A DNA stretch of 64,000 bases, taken from the NCBI GenBank assembly GCA_004794655.1, contig SMMW01000622.1:12404501-12468500 (forward strand), read 5' to 3'. The DNA is from Marisa cornuarietis. Lineage: Eukaryota > Mollusca > Gastropoda > Architaenioglossa > Ampullariidae. Of the stretch, positions 45,974 to 57,280 are shown one piece after another. The translations under genes and the position numbers were made by a program. The notes below the pieces were generated by a model. It saw only the letters and a list, made by a program, of their open reading frames with translations. It was not told the origin of the DNA and made no database searches. The number at the start of each line of letters is the position of its first letter. Within the stretch, counting starts at the first letter, position 1.

Positions 45974-47429
45974 TTGTCAGAGACATTTTTCTTGAGTGTT
46001 ATGGGGTAGACTGTGATTTAGATGTATATGTATAATGTAACCTCGTTTTATTTTTGCTGATGTTTATTTTTGACATTTTATTTCTTTTTATTTCTGATTT
46101 TGTTGGTGCTTTATCTCATTCGTATCTCGTTGTAGGGTATGCGTGTGATAGCAGAACGAGCAAACCATACGTAAGATGCAGCATTCGAGCAAGCAGCCAT
46201 TTTAATAATAATAAACTCCCACCCACCCACCCCGTCTAGTTAATGCCCCCTGATAAGGATCTCCTGAAAACTGAAAACTACCTAAAGGTGCTGCTGTGGA
46301 ATTTTCTCTTCCTTCCGAAACAAATCCTTTCTGTCCTGGCTGACGGGCGTCTGGCATGGCTGTGTCGACCCACAGAAGCTGAGAGATTCTTTTTTTTTTT
46401 TTTTTGGTCTTTATTTCTTTTTCTTTTTCACGTGTCTATGGGTTGGCAGTCAGCCAGCGCTTCTAGTGGCGGCACTCCGCGATCTTACTTTCAGCAGTTC
46501 CTGTTCCTGATGCTCAGACCTGACAGACGGACTTTGTCTTTGATAGGAGTTTATCAGCGAGGTAGAGACAGTCTGGCTTTTGTGGTTGAGGCAGCCCAGA
46601 CAGCGGAGGAGGTGTACGGTCTTGAGTCTTGACAACTCCACTTTCTCTCTCCTCTCTCCCTCCCTTCTAAAAAATGCAGAGAAAAGAAATTTCAATCTCT
46701 AATGATAAATTGAATGTCTGATGGGGAAAAGCAACTTTGAAATTTAATTTCTTTGGGCAACTTGTTTGTGCTGACTTGCAAAAAATCACTTTAATTTAAA
46801 ACGGTATGTCCAAGAGCAAAGTACTGACATAAAAGTTGAGAACAAAGCGATGAAAAGCTTTTATGGCTGATCTAGACGGCTTGATGGGTTAATCCGAGTG
46901 ATCGTAAAGTCATTTTTAATGACTGGATTGTGTTCAGTACAAGACAAACATTTTTTTAAACTGAACAAGTCTGCCCCCGTTGACAAGAAAGCACACTTTC
47001 AAAGTTGACTTGTTTGTCTTGGTAGTGGCAAGAGGTTTAAGGGATTTGTAGTGTGCAAATTCTTTTTCATAATGATTAGAGTAAAACTCAGTGCAAGATG
47101 CTCGGTAATGGGTTAACTTTAAGTAGGACATAAAATCACCCATCATTAAGGTCTAGCCTGGATTTGTCGACAAGCCAGATGCCACTTACTTAGCTAAAGG
47201 ATACGTGTGTACCGGTGTTCATGACATCGGTGGCGTCTCAACGGGTACACCTGACGGCTAGACAATAACATCTACGGATTCTTTTGCACCTGACAGGCAG
47301 GATTTACCAACATGACCTAGGGGAGGATTCGTTACTTCTCCACTTGTAGGTGGAGCTAGGGGTCAAGGGTGGATGTTCTTCCTCTTTTCCGTCCTAGATA
47401 ATTGTTGATCGGGTAGACAATGGCGTCCC

Positions 47430-47430
<1 letters not shown>
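45973..47430. other. Unassigned DNA with one exon-like patch
   Basis: No gene recognised with confidence. At about 46389-46405 a T-run begins a long pyrimidine tract that ends in ttggcag at about 46443-46449. It is followed by an open frame to the TGA at 46630-46632 whose translation looks ordinary (it includes FLMLRPDRRTLSLIGVYQRG). That is compatible with a splice acceptor and exon but also with chance. Confidence 0.35.
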
Positions 47431-47480
<50 letters not shown>

Positions 47481-47484
47481 GTGT
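47431..47484. repeat. (GT)n microsatellite
   Basis: A GT array of about 54 bp with one GC interruption near the 3' end, followed by a G-run. Confidence 0.95.
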
Positions 47485-47574
47485 TGGGGGAAGGGAAATG
47501 TCCGAAGTTAAGTAAGAGAGCAAGAAGATTGCAGGCGACTTCTCAGCAAGACCTCAGTGCGGACTGTCAACAGT

Positions 47575-47660
47575 TGCTACGTCTTCGGCTCTCTTCGACC
47601 TCATAACCCTTGGGTTAGAGACCCTTGACGCAAGGAGCCAGTCAGTGACAACGGACTGCC
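47575..47660 (-). ncRNA. Possible decayed tRNA-like (SINE head) sequence
   Basis: On the minus strand an A-box-like gactggctccttgcgtc is followed by a small stem, gggtctctaaccc, and then by ggttatgaggtcgaag, which resembles a degenerate B box (GGTTCGA). The order fits a tRNA-derived head, but spacing and pairing are imperfect and no known family body follows. It is not a functional tRNA gene. Confidence 0.25.
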
Positions 47661-49368
47661 AGGACTTGCCAGCTGTCGTCGTGAAACATCTAAGGACTAT
47701 GTGACCAGAACGTGGGCTACCTATGGCAGGTAGAAGTTCGACGCCAAAGCCGGCAGAAGGAGTCATCGTTTTCAAAGGAGATAATAAGGTCTGTGTGTAG
47801 TCGCACCGGAGTCGGGAGGTATGTCGTATCGAGGTGGTGTTTGTTCGGCAGCTGTATGTGACATTGTTCATCCTTGTTTATTGTCACATGTCGTTAAAAG
47901 TTTTGTTCGTGGAAAAACAGTGATGGGGGCTTCTGAGCCGAGTGGAGAGATTTTAAGTGACTGCTGTGTGAACATTGTATTTAACGTACCCCTGCAGGAC
48001 TATGTTCGCGCTGAAGACAAGAGCCATATCATACATGTTCCCAGTTCCCCGTGGCAAGTATTCGGTTTGGCGTGAAAACTCAAGTAGATATTTAGGAAGT
48101 AGCATATCCTACCCCCACCCCCACCCAATCTGAGTGACTACATCCTTCTCCTTTTGCCAAAGTTGAGATACATGCAGACAAACATTCCCATGCAATATAC
48201 GAGGACAAACTCGTGATGTCATGTTTGTACACAGGTACGGGGAACTAACACGTGGTCTCAGCTCACCCACTGGCTTAGGTCTTGACAACATAAGCGTATT
48301 CTTGTACGATTCTGACATCTATAGTGTTGACTTTTCTGTATATGTCAATGGTAAGTTAATAGTTTAGTAGATCGTATCAATGCAGGTACGAAATGCATTC
48401 CAGAACGTGACCTGTGCAATAATCTTTTATCATTCTAAAACCACGCATGGGGATTGTGCAACAATTCAGAAGCCGTTATTGGTTAGTGTGTCAAGACGAA
48501 TGCCGGAGGTAGATATACCGTACATTTTGATATTACGTAAATAGAATGGCTAATTTATGGAAACAAGATATCATCAGAGCTTCTCTCATTTTAACTTTTT
48601 TCTATTAAATTAAGCTACCTCCCAACCGAGTCATTAAATCTTCTCTTTCCTCTTTCCTCTTTTTTAATGGCTTTTTCTGCCTTTATTTCTGCCCCTGGCT
48701 GTTTTTTTACTTCGCTGCGTCCTCAGCGACCTTAGATAAATATTATCTGCTGTTTCAAAAGTTCTTTTTAAGGATCGTGTACGGGACCAGCTCCACTCTC
48801 TTACGACCCTTCGGTGTGAAGTCTTGTGACCCTTCGGTGTGAAATCTTGTGACTGTGCTGATCATATTTGTCGGCATCACTGCGGGCAGTGAAGTAAAGT
48901 GATGCGGGTGCGCGCAAAAAGAAAAAAAATCGACTTCGCGCAGATACGGCCTCTTGCAAAATTCCTCTGCCGTGAGGGAAGAGGATTTTATGATCTCAGT
49001 AAAGATGAAAGCAAGTTCTAGACAGCTTTGGCATGAGCTTGAGCAGACTAGCGACAGCAAAGAAGTGTTAAGTATACAGATGCACAAGACATCGCTAGGA
49101 GTTAGCAGGGTGGATGATACCAAACGGTTCACTATGTTACACATAAAATACGAGCATTTGCTTGAGGTTAGCTGCCTGGTCTCAGAGTGAAGATGTCTGG
49201 ACACACATCGTGAGCTAGCAAGCTCAATCATAATGAAGAAGATTCTCGGAAATTTTTTTAATTGTTTTAGATTTTATTGGAATAGAAAATTGTTTGAGTA
49301 TTTTGTTTGAGTATATAAAACAAATTCATATTTCATACGCGATTTGTTAATTTTAGAAGACTTTTACT

Positions 49369-49370
<2 letters not shown>
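47661..49370. other. Unassigned DNA
   Basis: No gene recognised. A 158-codon minus-strand frame at 48755-49231 and a 78-codon forward frame at 48954-49190 overlap on opposite strands; neither has a family motif. Within it, 48805-48850 is a near-perfect tandem pair of 23 bp units (one mismatch) starting gacccttcggtgtgaa. Confidence 0.4.

Positions 49371-49423
<53 letters not shown>
49371..49423. repeat. (GT)n microsatellite, about 26 copies
   Basis: A pure GT/CA array. No adjoining retroposon is recognised. Confidence 0.96.
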
Positions 49424-49424
<1 letters not shown>

Positions 49425-52097
49425 CACCGTTTCTGTTGATTTCGGCAGTTTTGTCTGGCTTTCTTGAGGTGTTACGTGTACCGCTTTTTTTCTGTCACCA
49501 ACGCTGTTAACAGATGCAGACTTTATGTAATTTGTTTAGCACAAGCAGGGCAGATAGGTTATCATCGGCAGTTCCTGGAGTCGACGCAGGGAAGGACGTG
49601 CAGCAGCCGTTGGCTTAGTTTGCCTGCAGGTGGCGCTGACCCGATGCTCAGGTGAAGGAGAATTCTCCCAGGAAATAACAGTTACGGTCCGAAAAAAGAC
49701 TCAAGTTACGTTCTCTGCGAGCAACAAGACTTGAAAGCGAAATTCATCTTGGCGCTTTGAACAGGACAATATGGTTCTAAATATGGCATTGAGTGTTCTA
49801 AAGACACGTCACCCTCGTTTTCCTTTTCTTCATTCTCTCTCTCTCTCCACTTTGCTGTCTCCCTCCATCGCTGTCTCCATCACTCTGTCTCTATTCGTCC
49901 TCTTGTTCACACATATTTGTTTAAGGGAGAGAGAGCACAGCCATCTATGCCTTGTTGTTTACTCCAAGTCTCTCAACTGAAAAACACGGACGCTTCCGCC
50001 AAACCTAAACATTGCAAACGTTTTTTTTTTAAGTGTTTGCAGCGTGTTTGCCTGTTTCCAACTTAAAGACGGAGTTACTGGAGTTCCTTGTTACCCCTTG
50101 CAGGAGAGGAGTGGAGAACCGACCTTACAAACGCGGCTACATGTTTGTAAATATGCCATAAAATGTGACTCCGTCTGCGCATTAAAGTACAAGATAAACT
50201 CTTTTTATAAAAAATTTCCTTAGTGCGAGATTAGTGGACCTTATAGCTTAAACAGTCTTGTAAATACAAGTCCTGCTTCTGTCTCTTAACGTTGGGGAAG
50301 ATAAGGAAATGCTGATGCCATATACAAAGAGAAGGTGGTGAAGATTGTGAATTAATTTTAACATGACACCATAAATTATGATCATGTTTTATTTGAAAAG
50401 TTTGTTTATTCTGCACTTCTCAGCGTATTTGCGACCAATTTCAATGCAATGACTCAAAGCTTTTAAAACAAAAATGTTCAAAATCAGACTTTTTCTGCTT
50501 TCCCAGTCTGTCATTCTCTGCTTTAGTGACCTCCCTTAGTCAGCAACCATTTTTCCACGCAGTGACTGTAAAGGTTTCAAGCCACAACAGAATTATCAAA
50601 CCATGATGGTTCTTTTCCACTCTGGTCTCTTTTTTCTCCTGTATGGGAGCAAACATCATTTTATTGATACCTTTCAGCCTGCACAAGATCATTCTAACAG
50701 GAAACAATCATTCAGGCTCAAAGAATGTTACAGTAAAAGTAAATACTTCCCTTCGTATGCTACCATCAGACACTTAAAAATGTCCAAAAGGAATTATTTC
50801 TTTGAATCCGAATGATTATTTTTCTCTTGGAAATACTAGTAAGATTATCTTTCTGCCTGGCATTCTTGAAACAAACTGGAATCACCATTAGGATCATGAA
50901 CTATTAGAGTTCTTAAGCTAATGATCTTATTTCATGTATAAGACATCTCTCTAATTTAGGAAACGAACCTATAACCAAGTCTTCAGGACCTCGATACCGG
51001 TTTATCGACAAAAGCGATAAAGACTAAACTGGAATAACCTAGAAGTTATTTTATTTTAACCTCCCAAACTCATCGTGTGCATAAGAGGATTGTGATCTGC
51101 TATTTCAGACCATGTGTGTCGGTGTTTGGGTTCGGTATCAGCCAGTGGCACGCCGTTATCTTGGCAACATCAGCCCCCAAAACCGAACCGACAACCGAAA
51201 TCTCACAAATTCAAAATCACACGCCGCCCCACTGTCTGTCGCTCGAAACATGACCTGTGACTCCTTCACGATAAGAGTGACTAATGCACAATTGACCGAC
51301 AGCAGCGCATTTCTTATACTTACTACCATCCTTAGTCTCGCTACCTTATAAATGATTGACGATGGCTTGATTTCAGGAGCTGCTGAAAAATGTAAGCCCG
51401 CACCACTCATTTAAAATGACAAACGATTTTGTCTAAATGAAAAACGATAAAATTCAGCTTTTTATTTACTATTTTTTAATTTAATGATCTAGAATATTCC
51501 TCTTGCGTTCAAGCGGTTGTTACCACTAGACGACTTCACCTGGGAAAAAAGACCAATAACGTCAGACTTCAATAAAAAAAAAATCATCAAAAATATTTGC
51601 GCAGGTGAGGATGGTGGAACCACTTGCGGGGATAAAAAAAATTTGGATGGTGTGGTTAGGTCACTTAGACCCGAGATCCTGAGTAGATGCATGTAATTTG
51701 CACCCTAGGTATGTCCTACAAGATTTTTTTTTACTCTCTCAATTACCTCCCCTTTCTCTGGCTTCTTATCTGCCCTTACTTCTCTCTTCCTCCCTCTTCT
51801 TTCTAATAAATCTACGCATGCACAAGTCTTTGCGTGCATATGCGTTTGTGCGTGCATGCGCGCGTGCGCGTGTGTGTGTTTTAATAACTTTCTTTTTCTG
51901 TTTTCGGTATTTATCTATACGATTATAAGATTCCTTCAAATGGGCTTTCAATAACTTGCAAATATAATAACATTTAGTATATATATATATATCCAATACA
52001 TAATATCAATACTCAACACTCAAATAGATTATACAGTTTTGGGCATGTTTAATAAATATAGATTTAACACCGCAATAAACATGGCCTTAACGTCTAT
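49424..52097. other. Unassigned DNA
   Basis: No gene recognised. A pyrimidine-rich patch lies at about 49800-49885, and an alternating GC/GT run (Z-DNA-prone) at about 51855-51880. Short AT runs occur near 51977-51992. All frames are under 90 codons without motifs. Confidence 0.45.
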
Positions 52098-52122
52098 CAC
52101 ACACACACACACACACACACAG
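52098..52122. repeat. (CA)n microsatellite, short
   Basis: About twelve CA units. No other feature adjoins it. Confidence 0.9.
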
Positions 52123-53349
52123 AAGTAAATAGGTTGATATGTGTTTTTGTTTACTTATATATTCCATGGTTGAAATAACAGCAACTTCCATCATATTAAT
52201 TAGTGATAACTGGACAGGGACCAAGAACCACACAAGTGTTTAATAAAGACTACGGGAGATGAGTTCATGATGGTGAGAAGATACGCAAGTCGTAATATCA
52301 TGGGTCTTAGGAGTTGTGGTAGAGGTGACTTTTCCATGAAAATGTACACTACATGCATTTGTATACTACATACTTCCGAAGATCAAACCATCACGTGGAC
52401 AGTTACCCAAATTAACTCTTACCACACACGGCCATAACCGATTTCCTAACAGCAAGATAAACATGGAAAACTTAGCGGCTGCAAATACATTTTTGAAGGA
52501 GCGGCATGCGTGTTGTGGGTTGAAGATGATTACAGGGATGTTCGGGAATGGGGGATGTTAAGGAGGTTGGGGGGAGAGGGTTTCTGATGATGCAGAAAAA
52601 CGACATTGGTGAAATGTGGAGGTCTCAAATTATCCTGTTCTCCTGGTGCTAAGCGCGATAGGTTCTCCAACAGCTGCAAGCCTCAGCCTGTTTTTCAGTT
52701 TATCTGACTCTCATAGACCCTTTCACCTGGTTGACATTAATTAGCTTGAATTTCATCCAGAAATGCTCGAAACGGGATCATGTAACCTTTAATTTAGAAA
52801 CTTGGCACTCATTTCATTAGGATTTCTTCATTTTTTTTCCCCTTCTTTCTCATTCAGTATCACTGGTCTGTCGTTAAAGGTCTTAATACTCCAAAAGGCT
52901 CGACTGAAAAAAAAAGTTATAGACCAGACGCAAATAGACACAATCCGCCGCACTGACTTATTGCTGCTTCATCCAGCAAAAGACAGAAGTTCTCTTGGCA
53001 CAGCCGGATTCGGATGTGGCAAAGCAAGGCATAAACTTAAGGAAAAATCAGATTCAAACCTCAATACATGGCAAGTGCAAACCAAGTACAAACTGAAGGA
53101 AAAGCAGGTAAGGACTTGAAGACCAACCCAAATGGTTTGCATTTTTTTGCATATATCGATAGATATTGGCGATATAAAACTAACCTGTAGATTTCAGCCT
53201 CAAAAAACCCATCTGTTAATTAATTATCCGGTAACAAAGTACACGATTCGCGCCTGAGATCAACGAGCGCCGTTAACAGGGTACTACGTCACGTTCGTTC
53301 ACCAATCACAAGGTTGCCAGCCGTCAACACCAAACAGAGAGAGAGAGAA
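52123..53349. other. Unassigned DNA
   Basis: No gene recognised. A 105-codon forward frame at 52802-53119 is Lys/Ser-rich in its second half, with a repeated 'aaacttaaggaaaaa' / 'aaactgaaggaaaagc' phrase at about 53033 and 53090. It has no family motif. Confidence 0.45.
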
Positions 53350-53533
53350 GGAGGGGGGAAATCGGTGTTTTACGCCGAGCCAGCAACTAAGACCTTATCA
53401 CACCAAGGCAGCCAGCCCTGTAAACAGATGCCACATGCAGAGAAAGAACAGCGTGCCCGAGACGAGAGTTGAACCCAGGACAGCCAACCTTCACTGTATT
53501 GATGACAGGCGCTAACCGTTGCGCCACCGGACA
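53350..53533 (-). mobile_element. tRNA-derived SINE, family A, copy 1
   Basis: On the minus strand it begins with a tRNA-like head. The A box tggcgcaacggttagcgcc spans 53526-53508, and the B box gggttcaactc spans 53476-53466, with normal spacing. The body continues 'cgggcacgctgttctttc', 'atgtggcatctgtttac', 'gggctggctgcc', 'ggtcttagttgctgg' and 'ggcgtaaaacaccgattt', then pyrimidine-rich sequence. The same blocks in the same order form the copy at 55988-56171. Both promoter boxes are still recognisable, so this is the better-preserved copy. A stem or tail shared with a partner LINE could not be identified. Confidence 0.82.
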
Positions 53534-54379
53534 TTTCGGATTATTCGGACGCTGAAAGTCTGCATTTATCGTGCTATAGTAGCAGGTTTTTCAGAATCGG
53601 AGGAAACTGCACAAATAAAACTGTGCATGTTCGAGCCCGAGGGTTGATTCGTTGGCGGAGAGAGTGTTATAAGTGTGAAATTATGCGTTGTGCAAATACA
53701 AAGCTAGGTACATATGGTTGTTTTAAATAATGTAAGCTCTTGGGATCATTTAATTGGGCCTATTGTTGTGCTGAATAAAAAATATCTTGCTCATGCATAA
53801 TAAGTTCCTGTGCATCTACGGCTCAAATGAATAAGAACGGCTTTATTGTCTCAAACCGCTCAACCCTTCATGTGTAGTTCCTCCTACTCGGGAAGAAAGG
53901 TGTTGACGATAGTAGCAGCCGACAAGCGTTGTCTCCTCCCCCACCACTGTCTTTGGTGTAGGAGCCTGACACAGGCAGACCGTGCAGGACTTTACGCAAT
54001 AAGCTGCTAAGTCACCCTACACTTTTTTTTTTTTTTGCTATCCACTGTCTAAAATTCGGCAAAGGCAGCTGTGAAAACTATTTTGTCGGACTCCAACCTT
54101 CCCTTTTATTTACATCGCTCTTTATTCATGTCAGTAAAGTGGAAATCATGTAGATCGTAGAAGACGTTCGCAGTGAAAGACTGTTATCAGCGCCACGCAC
54201 ATATACGCTCGACTCCCTTTTCCGGTTTGCGCACGGCACTAAAATGCTGATCAGATGCTGCCATAGAGCACCGATCTAAACGAAAGACCCCCTATTAACA
54301 AGAATTTTAACTGGTGGAGGTACCAGCGTCACGTATCAACCTTGGCTCCGAAAACAGTTCGCTGCTGGAGCACAACCAT
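53534..54379. other. Unassigned DNA
   Basis: No gene recognised. A 14-base T-run lies at 54022-54035. Confidence 0.5.
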
Positions 54380-54476
54380 TTCTTTCCTTTTCTTTCCTTC
54401 TTACCTTCTTTTCTTCCTTTCTTCCTTTTTTCTTTCTTTCCTTCTTTCCTTCCTTCCTTCGTTCCTTTCTTTCTTG
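54380..54476. repeat. (CTTT)n-type polypyrimidine tract
   Basis: Almost pure C/T sequence built of CTTT and CCTT units for nearly 100 bp. Homopurine-homopyrimidine tracts of this kind can adopt triplex (H-DNA) structures. Lys/Glu/Arg-rich minus frames are artefacts. Confidence 0.9.
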
Positions 54477-55438
54477 TGACAGTGAAGAGAATAAAAGAAA
54501 GTAGGTAGAGAGAGAGATGGGGGGAGGTTGAAAAGGTTTTCTCTCCCTGTCTTTCTGTCCTGGGTGATACTATTCTGCATTTCTGCGTGTGTGTTTTGAC
54601 TAGACAGAGAGGTAATGAGTGGAATTTTAAAAAGAAAAACACATTTAAACAAGTAAATTTCGTTTATATGATGTCTGTTTTGCCGCTCGTCACCTAGCAA
54701 AAATTATAGGTACTTCGAATGTTTACGAAATATTTTATGAGCAAAGCTTTTCATAAAAATAATGGAGTTTACCGCAGACCTCTCCTAATTCTGTCTTTAT
54801 CGCCTTTGCCATGCGAGGGATGCTGGTCCATCTGAGTTAGCGTGCTTGGCTGAAGCTTCAATCACAATGGTTCCCCGTTCTCAAGCTTGTTCTCAGTCTT
54901 GGTTGTCTGCTCTTAGTGTGCGTAAAAACAAACAGCCTTTGTGTTGACCTTTGCATTCGAGGTATTCTAGAATCGTGCATTTAGTGCCTGACATCTAAAA
55001 CATAATTACGACTATTGCACCGCCATGCACTGTCTAAAGGAAAACCGGAAAGGACAAGGAGGATAATTCAGTCCAGTGAATGTGCGTCGCAAGTTATCTG
55101 TTCTTGCGCAAGGGATGATGGTCCATCTGATTTAACGTCCTTGATGTATGTCAGCTCTAAGCAGCCTTAAAATGTTTTTTTAAAAAGTCTTCTACAGATA
55201 AAAATGTTTATGTTCACACTATCCTCTCCCACGACATCTTTGTGTTAGCATTATTTATAACCAATTGAGTTATTTCCAGGTGGTAAATACCCAAGAGCGA
55301 ACGATTTCAATGATAATTGCTTTAATTAAAGGATCTATTTTTAGACTCTAACCAAGGGTTCTAACCAAGATATTATTTGCTTTCAAAACTTGAGTGAATA
55401 GCTCTTTTTCGCCTAACCGCCTCGCAAATATGCACAGA

Positions 55439-55439
<1 letters not shown>
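54477..55439. other. Unassigned DNA containing a diverged 35 bp direct repeat
   Basis: No gene recognised. 54814-54848 and 55109-55143 match at 30 of 35 bases around the core gtccatctga, 295 bp apart. These may be two remnants of one dispersed repeat. Confidence 0.5.

Positions 55440-55502
<63 letters not shown>
55440..55502. repeat. (CA)n microsatellite, about 31 copies
   Basis: A pure CA array. Thr-His and Cys-Val frames through it are artefacts. Confidence 0.97.
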
Positions 55503-55505
<3 letters not shown>

Positions 55506-55987
55506 TAGCATCTGTCGAGTCACAAACATCCACAGATACGACTACTATGTGTGGTACCCGCTCATCCAGTGGCTGTCGTCTTGATGGCGTGGGCATTCTA
55601 TGTACATTTCTGTAAAAATTAAAATGACAGTACGCCTAGCAGAACAAGAAAAAAAGTTTTTAGCCATTGATAGATGAGTACTACAGTCACCGTCGGTACA
55701 TAAATACTACAACAGTCTCCAGAGCCAGATTAATCAACACAGTTACGCTTGCACGTCCCCTAAAGAGTTTCTCACATTTGAACCCCGTCGACAAGTGCTG
55801 GTAGCACACCATGAAGACTCCAAATAATTTATGAAGGGGTTCTGTGTACCCAAGTACTCGAGAGCAAGTGAATAATGTACTCGGAACAATCATAAGACGT
55901 CCTTTTTCCACCTCGCTATCGACTCTTACTTCAGTTACCCATCTGATGGCCTTAACTTCTAACTGCCTCATGGCTTAAAACAACTGG
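55503..55987. other. Unassigned DNA
   Basis: No gene recognised. A 94-codon minus frame at 55687-55971 has no motif. Confidence 0.45.
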
Positions 55988-56171
55988 CGGTCCGGGACGC
56001 AAAGGTTAGCGTCTTTCACCAATGTACTTAGGATTGGTTGTCCTCGGTTCAGATCTCGTTTCGGGCACGCTGTTCTTTCACGGTTATGTGGCACCTGTCT
56101 ACTGGGCCTGCTGCTTGACCGTGATATAGCCTTAGTTGCTGAAGGCGTAAAACACCAATTATCCCCTCCCC
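55988..56171 (+). mobile_element. tRNA-derived SINE, family A, copy 2
   Basis: It matches the 53.35-53.53 kb copy in the opposite orientation. Matching blocks are 'aaggttagcgtc', 'ttggttgtcctcggttcag', 'tctcgtttcgggcacgctg', 'tatgtggcacctgtctac', 'gccttagttgctga' and 'ggcgtaaaacaccaatt'. The A box is more degraded here (gggacgcaaaggttagcg), and the B box reads cggttcagatc (56045-56055). It is older or less constrained than copy 1. Family B copy 2 starts about 110 bp downstream on the same strand. Confidence 0.82.
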
Positions 56172-56279
56172 AAAACTTAGGACGTTTCATCTCCTCCGTA
56201 GCTTCTAACGCAAACTTGTCCTACCCTCGTCATGGTCCGCAGATGATAGCACGAGCTCGCGGCACTCGTGGTGAAGCTC

Positions 56280-56510
56280 GGACAGATAAGCAATTCAAAC
56301 AACAGCGTCTAGACCCAAAGGTGCGCACTTAGACGGTTCGATACCTGTGTCACGCCTCCATCCATTTGACCATTTAACCAGGCTCTGGAACTGGTACCAG
56401 TCTACTTAGAGGGTTTGGAAAGGGTAAGTTAGCGAGGGAGGGGAGACGGAGACCAACCTAAACAAAGAAGAGCTGACCTTGAGTAAGTGGGTTCGATATC
56501 ACCCTACTCT
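56280..56510 (+). mobile_element. tRNA-derived SINE, family B, copy 2
   Basis: It has a clean B box ggttcgatacctg at 56335-56347 and body blocks 'ggggagacggagaccaacc', 'aagagctgaccttgag' and 'taagtgggttcgatatcacc' that align with the 29.8-30.0 kb copy. The A-box part is poorly preserved. The middle (56360-56440) differs more, with 'aagggtaagttagcgaggg' where copy 1 has 'cagtacggcagcgatgg'. The second ggttcgata string near 56490 is a body substitution and not a second promoter. Confidence 0.7.
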
Positions 56511-57002
56511 CCAAATACCGTTAGGTCACTGGACCACACTGACTTTTTACCTTTAGCCTTTCTGTCTTTAAAGTCATCGTCTCAATAGCAACAGTAGTAT
56601 GCCATCACCTCACCAGCATAAATTATTTCAATGTCTTACCAGCTCAAAGTATTTCATCATCTCACAAATTAATTCATCGCCACCACGTTTCTAGCTCACA
56701 TTATTTTCTCACCTAAAGAGGTCAAACCCTCTCCCGCCTTAGCCACCACTTCTAAATAGAAGTATATATGCATACTTGCACACACATCAGACACATTGCC
56801 CCCCCCCCCCCATCTAGCCACCACTTCCAATCTCTGTTGTATATTAATGCAAATGCATGTAGAATAGCTGTTTGATTTCTGGTGTTACTAGAGGATTGTA
56901 TGCAACAGAGAGACCAGCAACGAAACGAGGTTTGAAGACAACATCGACTACGAGCACATGATGACGAAATTAAAGTGCGCGCGCGTGTGTGTGCTCTAGT
57001 AC
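56511..57002. other. Unassigned DNA
   Basis: No gene recognised. A C-run lies at about 56801-56812, and the phrase 'agccaccacttc' occurs twice at about 56743 and 56818. An alternating GC/GT run lies at about 56976-56992. Confidence 0.45.
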
Positions 57003-57067
57003 CATGCGTAATATTTCTAATAATCTTTGAAGAGGATCACCATTTCTCTCTAACTGCTCGAAGAAGT
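57003..57067 (-). CDS. Candidate internal exon, 65 bp, unidentified protein
   Basis: On the minus strand a textbook acceptor precedes this block: a C/T-rich tract at about 57070-57107 ending in ccattag (AG at 57069-57068). The block then reads FFEQLERNGDPLQRLLEIL in one frame, a strongly amphipathic helical sequence, and is followed by a GTACTA donor-like string. The frame remains open beyond the donor into a GC/GT tract. The helical pattern is loosely like death-fold adaptor domains, but 20 residues are too few to name a family. No partner exon was recognised on the minus strand within the window. Confidence 0.25.
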
Positions 57068-57280
57068 CTAATGGAAGAGGGGAGGGGACAGGGAGGGAGG
57101 GTTGAATGAACACACCCAGGGACCACCCTTTGCAATCGGTGCATTTAGCCGACACGAGCAGGGCGATGCGCAGAAAAGAGGTGTGAAGTCCCGTAAAGCA
57201 AGGGTGTCAGACTGTGTGAACCGCTAGTCGAAATTTGCATAAAATTGCTGGCATCTGCACCCGACGAGGCCGACCACAAC

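Noticed and set aside
48755..49231. 158-codon minus-strand frame
   Set aside because: Overlaps an open forward frame, contains a recent 23 bp duplication and has no motif. Nothing favours either strand.
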